Shown piece by piece: positions 15,536 through 24,117 of a stretch of DNA of 64,000 bases (position 1 is its first letter; each line of letters begins with the position of its first letter). Made by a program: the position numbers and the translations under genes. The notes below the pieces were generated by a model. It worked only from the letters and a program-made list of their open reading frames with translations, ran no database searches and was not told where the DNA came from. The stretch is from Tsukamurella sp. M9C (GTDB taxonomy: Bacteria; Actinomycetota; Actinomycetes; Mycobacteriales; Mycobacteriaceae). The stretch is taken from NCBI RefSeq assembly GCF_020169415.1, contig NZ_JAIULG010000002.1, positions 1 to 64,000 on the forward strand, written 5' to 3'.

Positions 15536-17134
15536 ATGCAACCGAAGGAGATCTCCGGATACCGGGTGGTACGCCGCCTCGGTGCGGGCGGCATGGGCGA
15601 GGTCTTCCTCGTCGAGCACCCGCGGCTGCCGCGGCAGGACGCGCTGAAGCTGCTCGGGCCGCAGCTCGGCGACGACCCGAGCTTCGCGACGCGCTTCCTC
15701 CGCGAGGCCGACATCCTGGCCGGCCTGCGGCACCCGAACATCGTCACGATCCACGACCGCGGCGAGTACGAGGGCCGGCTGTGGCTCGCCATGGAGTACG
15801 TCGAGGGCGAGGACGCGGCCCAGTACCTGCGGACGCGCGGCCCGCTGCCGCCCGCGATGGTCGCCGACGTGATCGAGCAGGTCGGGAGCGCCTTGGACTG
15901 GGCGTGGAGCGAACGCCGTCTGACGCACCGCGACGTCAAGCCGGGCAACATCCTGCTCGCGCCCGTGCGGCCGGGCCGGCCCGTCGGGGTGAAGCTGGCG
16001 GACTTCGGGATCGCCAAGGCCAGCGACGAGGCCAGCTCGCTCACGGCGACCGGCGTGGCCGTCGGGACCATGGCCTACCTCGCGCCCGAGGTGATCGAGG
16101 GCAATCCCCTGGACAACCGGGCCGACGAGTACTCGCTGGCCTGCGCGGCGTTCGAGCTGCTCACCGGCACACCGCCGTACGGCCCCGGCTCGCCCAGCTC
16201 GGTTCTGATGGCGCACCTGCAGGCGCCCGTGCCGGACCCGGCTGCGCGGGTGGCCGGCATCCCGCCCGGGCTGGCCCGCGTCTTCGAGCGGGCGCTGGCG
16301 AAGCAGCCGCGCGACCGGTTCCCCGACAACGCCGCCTTAGCTCGGGCATTCCGGGCTGCGCTGACCGCCCCGTCTTCGGCGCCGGCGCCGACACCGCACG
16401 TGGGGGCCGGGCCCACCGTGATCCGGCCGACCCCGCCGCCCACTCCGCCCTCGGCGTACACGCACGCCGCGCCTCCCGTGCCGGCCCAGGGGCTCGCGGG
16501 GACGCCGGTGCCTGCGTCGACGGCCGTCGGGGGCGTGGGCGCCGGGACGGCTCCGGCGCGCAACGGCCGCGTGTGGGCGTTGGCGGCCCTGGTGGCGGTG
16601 CTGGTGATCGCGCTCCTGGTGGTCGGCTACCTGGCGTTCGGCCGGGGTGGGGACTCCGCGTCGGCCGATCCGACGGGCACGCCTGTCCCGTCGGGCACTA
16701 CCGCGCCAGCGGAGACGTCTGCGCAAGCCACGTCGGCGGCGCCGACGGGCGCCTCGGAAACCGCCTCGGCGCCGACGGTCCCGGGCACGGACGCCTACGG
16801 CTTCGTCGGGAGCCCGGCGCGGTGCGCGGGCGGTGAGACGCTGCAGCTGGCGCTGCTCACGTCGAAGGCGAACGGCGGCGGCTCCCGGGTCGTGATCTGC
16901 GGTTCCGCCGGTGAGTTCACCTACCGCGGCGCGCAGATCTCCGGGGATAACAGCGGTATCACGCTCACCGCGACCGGAAACGGTGCCGGCGTCTTCCGCG
17001 CCGTCAATCGCGATGCGAAGGGCAAGGACAAGGACGACACGATCTACACCGTGAGCTCCGGTGGCCTCGTGATCACCCGCGGCGACGGCCGCGCCGTCTC
17101 GTCGGAGCCCGCCCGCTCCGTCTGGACCCGCTGA
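15536..17134 (+). CDS. Transmembrane Ser/Thr protein kinase with extracytoplasmic sensor domain
   Basis: A 532-residue PASTA-less kinase. The Hanks-type catalytic domain spans 9-275: glycine loop GAGGMGEV (17-24), Lys38, HRDVKPGN with Asp133, DFG at Asp156, and an activation loop with SSLTATGVAVGT. A Pro/Ala-rich juxtamembrane region (280-342) leads to a TM at about 346-367, a Thr/Ser linker and a ~110-residue extracellular domain with a Cys pair, GGSRVVICGSAGEFTYRG. That domain resembles the C-terminus of the next gene's product. It starts 9 nt after the NUDIX gene with GGAGG upstream. It is an addition relative to the M. tuberculosis gene order. The ligand is unknown. Confidence 0.9.
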   Translation: MQPKEISGYRVVRRLGAGGMGEVFLVEHPRLPRQDALKLLGPQLGDDPSFATRFLREADILAGLRHPNIVTIHDRGEYEGRLWLAMEYVEGEDAAQYLRTRGPLPPAMVADVIEQVGSALDWAWSERRLTHRDVKPGNILLAPVRPGRPVGVKLADFGIAKASDEASSLTATGVAVGTMAYLAPEVIEGNPLDNRADEYSLACAAFELLTGTPPYGPGSPSSVLMAHLQAPVPDPAARVAGIPPGLARVFERALAKQPRDRFPDNAALARAFRAALTAPSSAPAPTPHVGAGPTVIRPTPPPTPPSAYTHAAPPVPAQGLAGTPVPASTAVGGVGAGTAPARNGRVWALAALVAVLVIALLVVGYLAFGRGGDSASADPTGTPVPSGTTAPAETSAQATSAAPTGASETASAPTVPGTDAYGFVGSPARCAGGETLQLALLTSKANGGGSRVVICGSAGEFTYRGAQISGDNSGITLTATGNGAGVFRAVNRDAKGKDKDDTIYTVSSGGLVITRGDGRAVSSEPARSVWTR

Positions 17135-17198
17135 CCCCCGGTCAGTGGTGAGGCCGATGGTGTTGGACGCGATGTTCGACTGTTGAGCGGTTGACCGC

Positions 17199-17235
17199 CT
17201 ATGAAACCCTGTCCGCGGTGGACACGGATTCATAG
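17199..17235. repeat. 16-bp imperfect inverted repeat
   Basis: The arms 17199-17214 and 17220-17235 pair at 14 of 16 positions around a 5-nt loop (CTATGAA... / ...TTCATAG). The hairpin lies between the kinase gene and the membrane-protein gene. No U-run follows. It could terminate or attenuate read-through, or be a dyad operator for the downstream gene. Confidence 0.5.
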
Positions 17236-17341
17236 TCGGCAGCGGCTTTCGCCAGCCCGCGGACCCGGCGACCGGGGCATCCGCCTAGGCTACGTGCAGC
17301 GGCGTGGGGGCCGCAGTTCGATCACATCGGGGGATGCGACG

Positions 17342-18514
17342 TTGCTGAGAAGGCAATTCACTACCGGTTGGAACTGGGCGTTCGGTCCGATGGCGCCGCG
17401 CTACGGGCCGACGCCGAGTCGGTTGAGGACGACGGCGGCGGTGGTTGGGAGCCTCGCGGCCGCCCTCTCGTCGTGGTACTGGAACTCTTCGTCGATCGGA
17501 GTCGACAGGCTCTTCCAGGCCGCAGTGATGGGCGTCGTCAAGGTCGCGCTTATCGCTGCTTGCATCGTCCTGCTGTGCAGCTGTGCGTCGTTCTTCCTTC
17601 CGCGCGGGCGCGCGTCGGTCGATCCCTTCTGGTTGATGCGCAATCTCGGGGGACCACTGATCGCCTTCGTGGCACTGGTGGCACTCGTAACGGTGCCTGT
17701 CGTCGCCTCCGCCCTCGGCCCCGTGTCACTACTTCTGCTGCTGGGGCTGCCACTCTGGTTGGGGGCCGTGATCAACGCAGCCAGATTGGGCGCGGCGTAC
17801 CAGTTCCGTCTCGGCGAGGCCCATCCGTCGCTGGCATCGGTGTGCATCCTTGCGACGGGCGCGTTCGGACTCGTGGAGGCGCTCACCAAGACGGCGGTGA
17901 CCGGGCATGAGTTCGACCCGTTAGTCGTCTGGCTGCTAGTGACCTTCGTGGGTCCGGTCGCCACGATCGGGCTCGCGCTGTGGGACTTGCGAATCCACAC
18001 GCCGCGTGTCGACCGCCTGACGATGGTGGCGCTGGCGGCAGTGATGGCCATGCTTGCGGGAGTCGTCGGCCATCTTGCCGGATGGCACGAAGGCGGGCGC
18101 CCCGATGTCGCCGACAAAGCAAGCGGAACGTCATCGAGCACCCCAACGCCCGAATCGATCGCTTCGACGCTGACACGGTCCGGATTCGTCGACGGCCCGA
18201 ACTGCGAATCGCGTGGCACCGTCGTCTACCGCGCAGTCACGGATCCGGACCCGGAGAAGGGAGGGAACGGCTCTCGATTCGTCATCTGCGACGCGGGAGA
18301 GTCCCTGTGGTACCAGGGGCAGCGGCTGAGCAGGAGTGTCGGTGGGTACATGCCGGCCGACCGCACGCCGCGGGGATACCGCGCGACGCTCCGTTCGGAG
18401 GGTGCTACCGCGACCTACGAGTGCTTCTTCGATGCGAACCCGCTTTTCGTCGTGACGACGATGAACTCTCGCCTCGAGGAGCGCGTGATCTGGTCGAGTA
18501 CAGGCCCGGCATAG
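17342..18514 (+). CDS. Polytopic membrane protein with kinase-like extracytoplasmic C-terminal domain
   Basis: 390 residues from TTG 17342, preceded by GGGGA at a seven-base spacing; ATG 17390 is the alternative. About six TMs in the first ~260 residues lead to a Ser/Thr linker and a ~110-residue domain with GFVDGPNC, GSRFVICDAGESLWYQGQ, GYRA and a final ERVIWS. The ectodomain of the upstream kinase shows the same order of motifs (GFVGSPARC, GSRVVICGSAGEFTYRGAQ, FRA, RSVW). I do not recognise the TM part. Pairing with the kinase suggests a co-receptor or a decoy sharing one ligand. Confidence 0.7.
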   Translation: MLRRQFTTGWNWAFGPMAPRYGPTPSRLRTTAAVVGSLAAALSSWYWNSSSIGVDRLFQAAVMGVVKVALIAACIVLLCSCASFFLPRGRASVDPFWLMRNLGGPLIAFVALVALVTVPVVASALGPVSLLLLLGLPLWLGAVINAARLGAAYQFRLGEAHPSLASVCILATGAFGLVEALTKTAVTGHEFDPLVVWLLVTFVGPVATIGLALWDLRIHTPRVDRLTMVALAAVMAMLAGVVGHLAGWHEGGRPDVADKASGTSSSTPTPESIASTLTRSGFVDGPNCESRGTVVYRAVTDPDPEKGGNGSRFVICDAGESLWYQGQRLSRSVGGYMPADRTPRGYRATLRSEGATATYECFFDANPLFVVTTMNSRLEERVIWSSTGPA

Positions 18515-18557
18515 AAGCCTGATGCGCTCACGCGAAACGGGAGATCCCGACGACGTC

Positions 18558-19277
18558 CTATTCCGATCGGACGACCGGGCCGCCTGCCCCGGCTTCGACG
18601 GTGACGACACGGCCGTCGCGGTGCGCGGCCGTGAGCACACCGTCGGTGTCGCGCACCGCCCAGTTCTCCGCCCAATAGGTGTAGCCGGGCACCACATCAC
18701 GGACCGGGATTCCCCAGAAGGCGTGGTCCGGCACCGTCTGCACCTCGATCTCGTGGTCGTGGAGCATCACGCGCCATCCGTTCCAACTGACCTCGGGAGA
18801 CCAGTCAGACACCGGCCGGCGCACGATCACAGGCACCGTCTGCCAGCCGTCCCGGATGTCCCAGATCCCCGGAGGGCAGTCAGGAGCGGCGAAGGCGTCA
18901 CGTGCGGTTGCCGCGTCTGTGACGACGAACAGCTCGAAGGCGTGCGGGTCCTCGAGTTCCAGCCACCCAGCATCGATCGAGATGAATCGGCCGGAGTGGT
19001 CGATGAAGGTGCCCCCGACGGTGAACATCCAGTCGATCGCCATGTCGACTTCGTCAGCGACCGGACCGTGGATCACGAACTCCTCGGTTGATGCGCTGAT
19101 CCGAGGGAGCGCCCCGTGCGCGATGTCGTCCGCAGTGAGGTACTCGTCCTCGCCGTCCGGCGACGGCGCCAGGGACCAGCGGTTCACGAAGTCCTCGACG
19201 GCCTCGGGCGCGAAGCCCGGTCCGACTTGAAGATCCGTGTCGATGAGGAATGGAAGTACGCCGACGGTGATGCTCAT
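18558..19277 (-). CDS. Hypothetical protein, Trp/Asp-rich, no recognised family
   Basis: 239 residues, acidic, with no signal peptide or TM. Repeated W-x2-x-D/E strands (MAIDWMFTVGG, DAGWLELEDPHAFELFVVTD, IWDIRDGWQTVPVIVRR, WNGWRVMLHDHEIEV) suggest an all-beta cytosolic protein. The C-terminus contains YTYWAENWAVRD and an Arg/Val-rich strand. It is divergent from pdxS and convergent with the membrane-protein gene, and absent from the conserved gene order. Immunity proteins and DUFs of accessory loci often look like this, but no toxin gene adjoins it. A TACGCC six bases before the ATG is a weak -10. Confidence 0.6.
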   Translation of the reverse strand: MSITVGVLPFLIDTDLQVGPGFAPEAVEDFVNRWSLAPSPDGEDEYLTADDIAHGALPRISASTEEFVIHGPVADEVDMAIDWMFTVGGTFIDHSGRFISIDAGWLELEDPHAFELFVVTDAATARDAFAAPDCPPGIWDIRDGWQTVPVIVRRPVSDWSPEVSWNGWRVMLHDHEIEVQTVPDHAFWGIPVRDVVPGYTYWAENWAVRDTDGVLTAAHRDGRVVTVEAGAGGPVVRSE

Positions 19278-19456
19278 GGACGCGGCGTAGCCCTGCGTGG
19301 ATGCCTACACATGCCGCCACTGTATCGACGATGTCGTGAAGTGCATGTCGTCTGCACTGTCCGGGTGAGCGCGCCCCGGCGACCCGGGCTGGGAAGCGCG
19401 CACCGTCATCGGGAATACTGGAGCCCCACATGTCCCAGCTACGAGGAGACCCATCA

Positions 19457-20362
19457 GTGACCACTGATCCCCAGACCGCACCCGTCACCGGCACCGCACG
19501 CGTCAAGCGCGGCATGGCCGAGATGCTCAAGGGCGGCGTGATCATGGACGTGGTGACCCCCGAGCAGGCGAAGATCGCCGAGGACGCCGGTGCGGTCGCG
19601 GTCATGGCGCTCGAGCGCGTGCCCGCCGACATCCGCGCGCAGGGCGGTGTCAGCCGCATGTCCGATCCGGACATGATCGACGGCATCATCGAGGCCGTCA
19701 GCATCCCGGTCATGGCGAAGGCCCGCATCGGCCACTTCGTCGAGGCGCAGATCCTGCAGGCCCTCGGCGTGGACTACATCGACGAGTCCGAGGTCCTGAC
19801 CCCGGCCGACTACGCCAACCACATCGACAAGTTCGCCTTCACGGTGCCCTTCGTCTGCGGCGCGACCAACCTGGGTGAGGCGCTGCGCCGCATCACCGAG
19901 GGCGCGGCGATGATCCGCAGCAAGGGCGAGGCCGGCACCGGCGACGTCTCGAACGCGACCACGCACATGCGCAAGATCCGCGACGAGATCCGCCGCCTGA
20001 CCTCGCTGCCCGAGGACGAGCTGTACGTCGCGGCCAAGGAACTGCAGGCCCCGTACGACCTGGTCGTCGAGGTCGCCAAGAACGGCAAGCTGCCCGTCAC
20101 CCTGTTCACCGCGGGCGGTATCGCCACCCCGGCGGACGCGGCGATGATGATGCAGCTGGGCGCCGAGGGCGTCTTCGTCGGCTCCGGCATCTTCAAGTCG
20201 GGCAACCCGGAGCAGCGCGCCAAGGCGATCGTCGCCGCCACGACCTTCTACGACGACCCCGGCAAGCTCGCCGAGGTCTCCCGTGGGCTGGGCGAGGCGA
20301 TGGTCGGGATCAACGTCGACGACATCCCGCAGCCGCATCGCCTGGCGGAACGCGGCTGGTAA
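19457..20362 (+). CDS. pdxS: Pyridoxal 5'-phosphate synthase lyase subunit PdxS
   Basis: A 301-residue (ba)8-barrel that makes PLP from ribose 5-phosphate, glyceraldehyde 3-phosphate and the ammonia supplied by PdxT. The active-site Lys88 lies in [11 protein letters not shown], Asp31 in GGVIMDVV, and a second Lys in [11 protein letters not shown], with the phosphate-binding [11 protein letters not shown] loop. GTG 19457 has AGGAG eight bases upstream. Unlike the simple pdxST pairs, the partner pdxT is ~3 kb downstream after the FHA, PP2C and tesB genes. Confidence 0.97.
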   Translation: MTTDPQTAPVTGTARVKRGMAEMLKGGVIMDVVTPEQAKIAEDAGAVAVMALERVPADIRAQGGVSRMSDPDMIDGIIEAVSIPVMAKARIGHFVEAQILQALGVDYIDESEVLTPADYANHIDKFAFTVPFVCGATNLGEALRRITEGAAMIRSKGEAGTGDVSNATTHMRKIRDEIRRLTSLPEDELYVAAKELQAPYDLVVEVAKNGKLPVTLFTAGGIATPADAAMMMQLGAEGVFVGSGIFKSGNPEQRAKAIVAATTFYDDPGKLAEVSRGLGEAMVGINVDDIPQPHRLAERGW

Positions 20363-20458
20363 CGGCATGTCGCCCGCCGGTGTCCGACGATTCGCGCTAG
20401 CGTCGAGATGCGCGTGTCGGGCAGACGCGGGATCGAAGTGGAAGCAGTGAGGCGGAGG

Positions 20459-21811
20459 ATGTCAGACCAAGCAACGGCCAGGGCCACCCGGGGGTACGGG
20501 GCCCAGACGTCCCTGGGCGGGTCGCAGGTGGAGGCCGCGCCCAACGTGTTGCGCGTGCTCGCGTACATCGCGGACCTGTGTCTCGCATCGGCGGTGGTCG
20601 CCATCGCCCTGATCGTCAACGTCGTGGCCGGGCTCGAGCTCGGCTGGGTGTTCCTCGGCGTCGGGGCCGCGGTCGCGATCATCGCGTCGATCGTGCTGCA
20701 CGGCGTCTACGGCGCCAGCCCCGGCAAGCTGCTCGCGGGCCTCAGGGTGGTCGACGCGAACTCCCACCGCCCGATCGGCTTCCCGTCGTCCGCGATCCGC
20801 TCGGTCGTCTTCAACGTCCTGGCGCCGCTCGTATACCTCCCGGCCTGGTCGATCCTCGCCGACGGTGGCCGCCGCGGTGTCCACGAGAAGGCCTCCACGT
20901 CGACCGTGGTCGACGACGCCGACGTCGCGATCCCGGCCCGCGCGCAGGCACCCGCACCGTCGGGCCCGCTCGGCGGCCTCGTGACCGGCGATTCCGACAA
21001 CACCCTGCAGCGCATCCCGACCCCGCTGCCGGAGGAGACCCGCGTCGACGCGGTCGCCGCCGGCGCGGCCACCGAGGTCGTCGAGACCGGGGAGCCGCGC
21101 GAGCGGCTGCAGCCGCCGTCGCTCCCGCCGCTCCCGGACGACGTGCCGGGCCTGCGCCCGATCCCGCCGCGCTTCGGCCCGCCGCCCACCGAGGGCGACG
21201 AGCCCACGACGGGCCTGCCGCCCGCCGCGGCCTTCGCGCCCCCGCCGGCGCAGGCCTCGCAGCCGCAGCCGCCCCAGCAGTTCGCCCCGCGCCCCAGCGG
21301 GCCCAGCGGGCCCACCGGTCCCAGCGGTCAGCCGCGCGGGCCGGTGCAGGGCCAGCCGCCCGTCGGCCCGCCCGCCGGCCGGCCGGTCGCGCCCCAGGGC
21401 GGTCAGCCGCTCCAGGGGCAGCCGCAGCAGGGCCAGCCCCAGCAGCCGCGTCCGGCGGCGCCCGCCCCCGCGGGCGGGGCGCCGATCGTCCTGCGCTTCG
21501 ACGACGGCCACTCGGTCGACGTCCGCGGTGACGGCATCATCGGCCGCGAGCCGGTCGTCCCGCCCAGCGCGGACCCGGCGAAGGTCACCAAGCACGTGCT
21601 GGTCGACGACACCGCCTCGGTGTCGAAGACCCACTTGCTGTTCGGCATCACCCGCGGTGAACTGTGGGTGGAGGACGTGGGCTCGACCAACGGATCCGCG
21701 ATCGCCCTCGGCGACTCGTGGACCGAGCTCACCAAGGGAGTCAGGTACGCCGTGGAGAAGGGCAGCGTCGTGCACATGGGTCAGCGCAGTTTCAAGGTGT
21801 TCGGCGGATGA
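20459..21811 (+). CDS. RDD-FHA membrane protein
   Basis: 450 residues from ATG 20459, with GAGG six bases upstream; GTG 20447 is possible. An N-terminal RDD-type domain has two or three TMs (RVLAYIADLCLASAVVAIA; GASPGKLLAGLRVVD; SILADGGRRGVHEKASTS). A long Pro/Gln/Gly-rich cytosolic linker (~200-370) follows, then a C-terminal FHA domain with IIGREPV, SVSKTHLLF and VGSTNGS. FHA domains bind phosphothreonine, so it is a probable reader of a Ser/Thr kinase. The stop overlaps the PP2C start by four bases. Confidence 0.85.
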   Translation: MSDQATARATRGYGAQTSLGGSQVEAAPNVLRVLAYIADLCLASAVVAIALIVNVVAGLELGWVFLGVGAAVAIIASIVLHGVYGASPGKLLAGLRVVDANSHRPIGFPSSAIRSVVFNVLAPLVYLPAWSILADGGRRGVHEKASTSTVVDDADVAIPARAQAPAPSGPLGGLVTGDSDNTLQRIPTPLPEETRVDAVAAGAATEVVETGEPRERLQPPSLPPLPDDVPGLRPIPPRFGPPPTEGDEPTTGLPPAAAFAPPPAQASQPQPPQQFAPRPSGPSGPTGPSGQPRGPVQGQPPVGPPAGRPVAPQGGQPLQGQPQQGQPQQPRPAAPAPAGGAPIVLRFDDGHSVDVRGDGIIGREPVVPPSADPAKVTKHVLVDDTASVSKTHLLFGITRGELWVEDVGSTNGSAIALGDSWTELTKGVRYAVEKGSVVHMGQRSFKVFGG

Positions 21812-22611
21812 CGGCAGAAGCGGGGGAGGCGCGCTCCGAGATCGTCTACGGGGTGCAGGGCGGCGTCTCCATGAAGTGGGTCGCCATCAGCAATCCCGGT
21901 CGGGTGCGCCTGACCAACGAGGACGGTGCGCTCACCGGCCCCGGCATGTTCCTGCTCGCCGACGGCATGGGCGGCCACGACGCCGGCGAGGTGGCCTCTG
22001 CGGCCGCGCTCGAGGCGCTGGCCGAGGTCTTCGGCCCCGAGCCGGCCGACGCTCAGGTCGTGATGGAGCAGGTCGTCGACCGGCTGCGTGACGCGCACGC
22101 CGCGATCGAGGCCATCGACTCGGAGACCGGCAAGCGTGCGGGCACCACGGTGACCGGCGTCCTGCTCACCACCTACGAGGGCGTGCCGCACTGGCTGGTG
22201 GTCAACATCGGCGACTCGCGCACGTACCGGCTCGCGGAGGGCTACTTCGAGCAGCTCACGGTCGACCACTCGCAGGTCCAGGAGCTCATCAACGGCGGCT
22301 TCCTCAGCCCCGAGCAGGCCCGCGTCGACCCGCGCCGCAACGTGATCACCCGCGCGCTGGGTGCCGGCATGGAGCCCGACGCGGACTTCTGGATCGTGCC
22401 GGCCCAGCCGCACGAGAAGCTGCTCGTGTGCTCCGACGGCCTCAACGGCGAGCTCACGGACGACGAGATCCGGCAGATCCTCGAGAGCGACGTGCCGATC
22501 GACGAGTGCGCCGACCAACTCGTCGCCGCGGCGCTCAACGCCGGCGGCCGCGACAACGTCACGGTGATCGTGGTGGACGCCACCACGGAACCGACCGATC
22601 CGGACTGGTGA
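21808..22611 (+). CDS. PP2C-family protein Ser/Thr phosphatase
   Basis: A 267-residue single-domain PPM phosphatase with no TM. Conserved blocks are RLTNEDG (motif 1), LLADGMGGHDAGEVAS (metal-binding Asp/Gly), TTVTGVLL, NIGDSRTYR, LLVCSDGLNGELTDDEI and GGRDNVTVIVVD. It dephosphorylates phospho-Thr/Ser proteins with two Mn/Mg ions. Coupling to the RDD-FHA protein by ATGA overlap suggests the two act together on the same phosphoproteins, likely in balance with a kinase such as the one at 15536. Confidence 0.92.
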   Translation: MTAEAGEARSEIVYGVQGGVSMKWVAISNPGRVRLTNEDGALTGPGMFLLADGMGGHDAGEVASAAALEALAEVFGPEPADAQVVMEQVVDRLRDAHAAIEAIDSETGKRAGTTVTGVLLTTYEGVPHWLVVNIGDSRTYRLAEGYFEQLTVDHSQVQELINGGFLSPEQARVDPRRNVITRALGAGMEPDADFWIVPAQPHEKLLVCSDGLNGELTDDEIRQILESDVPIDECADQLVAAALNAGGRDNVTVIVVDATTEPTDPDW

Positions 22612-22617
22612 CCTGAG

Positions 22618-22623
22618 TAGAGT
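22618..22623 (+). promoter_or_regulatory. -10 hexamer of a leaderless transcript
   Basis: TAGAGT lies eight bases before GTG 22632, without an SD. The tesB gene therefore probably has its own leaderless promoter despite the short gap after the phosphatase gene. Confidence 0.45.
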
Positions 22624-22631
22624 CATCCCTC

Positions 22632-23456
22632 GTGGCTGACATCGAAGCGCTGCTGAGTCTCGAGCAGATCGACCGCGACATCTTCCGCGGCATTCACGCA
22701 CCGTCGGTGCTGGTCCGGACGTTCGGCGGCCAGGTGGCCGGCCAGGCCCTGCGGTCGGCGATCGAGACCGTCCCGGACGCCATGCAGGTGCACTCGCTGC
22801 ACGGCTACTTCCTGCGCCCCGGCAACCCGGACGCCGACACGGTGTTCCTCGTGGATCGCATTCGCGACGGCCGGTCCTTCTGCACGCGCCGCGTCAACGG
22901 CGTCCAGAACGGCGAGGCGATCTTCTCCATGTCGGCCTCCTTCCAGCTGCCGGGGCAGGAGGGCATCGAGCACGCCGACGAGATGCCGCCGACGCAGGAC
23001 CCCGAGTCGGTGCTGAGCCCGCGGGAGGACCCCAACGCCACCCGCGAGAGCCTCGGGCTGTTCGAGGAGTGGAGCGACTGGGACATCCGGATCGTGCCGC
23101 AGGACGAGACGGTCCCATACGTCGGCCGGGCGGTGCACCAGCAGGTCTGGTTCCGGCATATCAAGCGCCTGCCCGACGACCTGAACATCCACGTCAGCGC
23201 CCTGGCGTACATGAGCGACATGACGTTGCTCGGCTCCGCGCGGGTTGCGCACCCGGGCGTCGACACCCAGGTCGCCTCCCTCGACCACGCCATGTGGTTC
23301 CTGCGGCCCTTCCGCGCCGACGAGTGGCTGCTCTACGACCAGACATCCCCGTCCGCGGGCGGTGGGCGCGCCCTCACTGCGGGCCGAATCTTCGCCCAGG
23401 ACGGCACGCTCGTCGCCGTCGTCATTCAGGAGGGCCTGCACCGCTTCCGGGCGTGA
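22632..23456 (+). CDS. tesB: Acyl-CoA thioesterase II
   Basis: A 274-residue double-hotdog thioesterase. It has the N-terminal HAPSVLVRTFGGQVAGQAL motif and a second hotdog with LNIHVSALAYMSDMTLL and ASLDHAMWFLRPFRADEWLLYDQ, which holds the catalytic Asp of SLDH. TesB enzymes hydrolyse medium- to long-chain acyl-CoA. It corresponds by position to M. tuberculosis tesB2 between pdxS and pdxT. Confidence 0.93.
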   Translation: MADIEALLSLEQIDRDIFRGIHAPSVLVRTFGGQVAGQALRSAIETVPDAMQVHSLHGYFLRPGNPDADTVFLVDRIRDGRSFCTRRVNGVQNGEAIFSMSASFQLPGQEGIEHADEMPPTQDPESVLSPREDPNATRESLGLFEEWSDWDIRIVPQDETVPYVGRAVHQQVWFRHIKRLPDDLNIHVSALAYMSDMTLLGSARVAHPGVDTQVASLDHAMWFLRPFRADEWLLYDQTSPSAGGGRALTAGRIFAQDGTLVAVVIQEGLHRFRA

Positions 23457-23469
23457 CCGCGCCGCCGTT

Positions 23470-23475
23470 TAGGCT
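23470..23475 (+). promoter_or_regulatory. -10 hexamer of a leaderless transcript
   Basis: TAGGCT lies eight bases before GTG 23484, with no SD, giving pdxT its own likely start of transcription. Confidence 0.45.
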
Positions 23476-23483
23476 GGCTCCCC

Positions 23484-24089
23484 GTGACCGTACGGATCGG
23501 AGTCCTCGCTCTCCAGGGTGACGTGCGCGAGCACCGCCACGCGCTCGAGGCGGCGGGAGCCGCCACGACGACGGTGCGGACGGCGGCGGACCTCGCCGCC
23601 GTGGACGGCATCGTCATCCCCGGTGGGGAGTCGACCACCATCAGCCGGCTGCTCGGCGTCTTCGACCTGTTCGACCCGCTCCGCGAGGCGCTCGCCGGCG
23701 GGCTCCCGGCCTACGGCTCGTGCGCGGGGATGATCCTGCTGGCCTCGGAGGTGCTCGACACCCGTCCCGACGCCCGGTGCCTCGGCGCCATCGACATGAC
23801 GGTGCGTCGGAACGCCTTCGGCAGGCAGGTCGACTCCTTCGAGACCGACCTCGCGGTCGAGGGCGTCGACGGCGATCCCGTGCGCGCGGTCTTCATCCGC
23901 GCGCCGTGGGTGGAGCGGGTCGGCGAGGGCGTCGAGGTGCTGGCGAGGGTGCCTGCGGAGGCCGGCCCGACGGCGGGTACGGTTGTCGCTGTTCGACAGG
24001 GTGTGACGATGGCCACATCCTTCCATCCCGAGGTCACGGGCGATCTGCGGATCCACCGTCGCTTCGTGGACATCGTCCGGCGGGGATGA
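23484..24089 (+). CDS. pdxT: Pyridoxal 5'-phosphate synthase glutaminase subunit PdxT
   Basis: A 201-residue class I glutaminase that releases ammonia to PdxS. The triad is complete: Cys80 in AYGSCAGMI, His181 and Glu183 in SFHPEVTGD. The oxyanion-supporting GGEST (48-52) is present. It works as the 12:12 PdxS:PdxT complex in the cytosol. Separation from pdxS by three genes resembles mycobacterial order but with two extra signalling genes inserted. Confidence 0.95.
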   Translation: MTVRIGVLALQGDVREHRHALEAAGAATTTVRTAADLAAVDGIVIPGGESTTISRLLGVFDLFDPLREALAGGLPAYGSCAGMILLASEVLDTRPDARCLGAIDMTVRRNAFGRQVDSFETDLAVEGVDGDPVRAVFIRAPWVERVGEGVEVLARVPAEAGPTAGTVVAVRQGVTMATSFHPEVTGDLRIHRRFVDIVRRG

Positions 24090-24117
24090 CACCGCCGCCG
24101 CAGAGGGGAGTGGCGTC

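Noticed and set aside
19278-19456. Possible riboswitch or regulator site before pdxS
   Set aside because: The region was scanned for conserved riboswitch cores or strong hairpins and none was seen. GntR/MocR-type PdxR sites could not be recognised.
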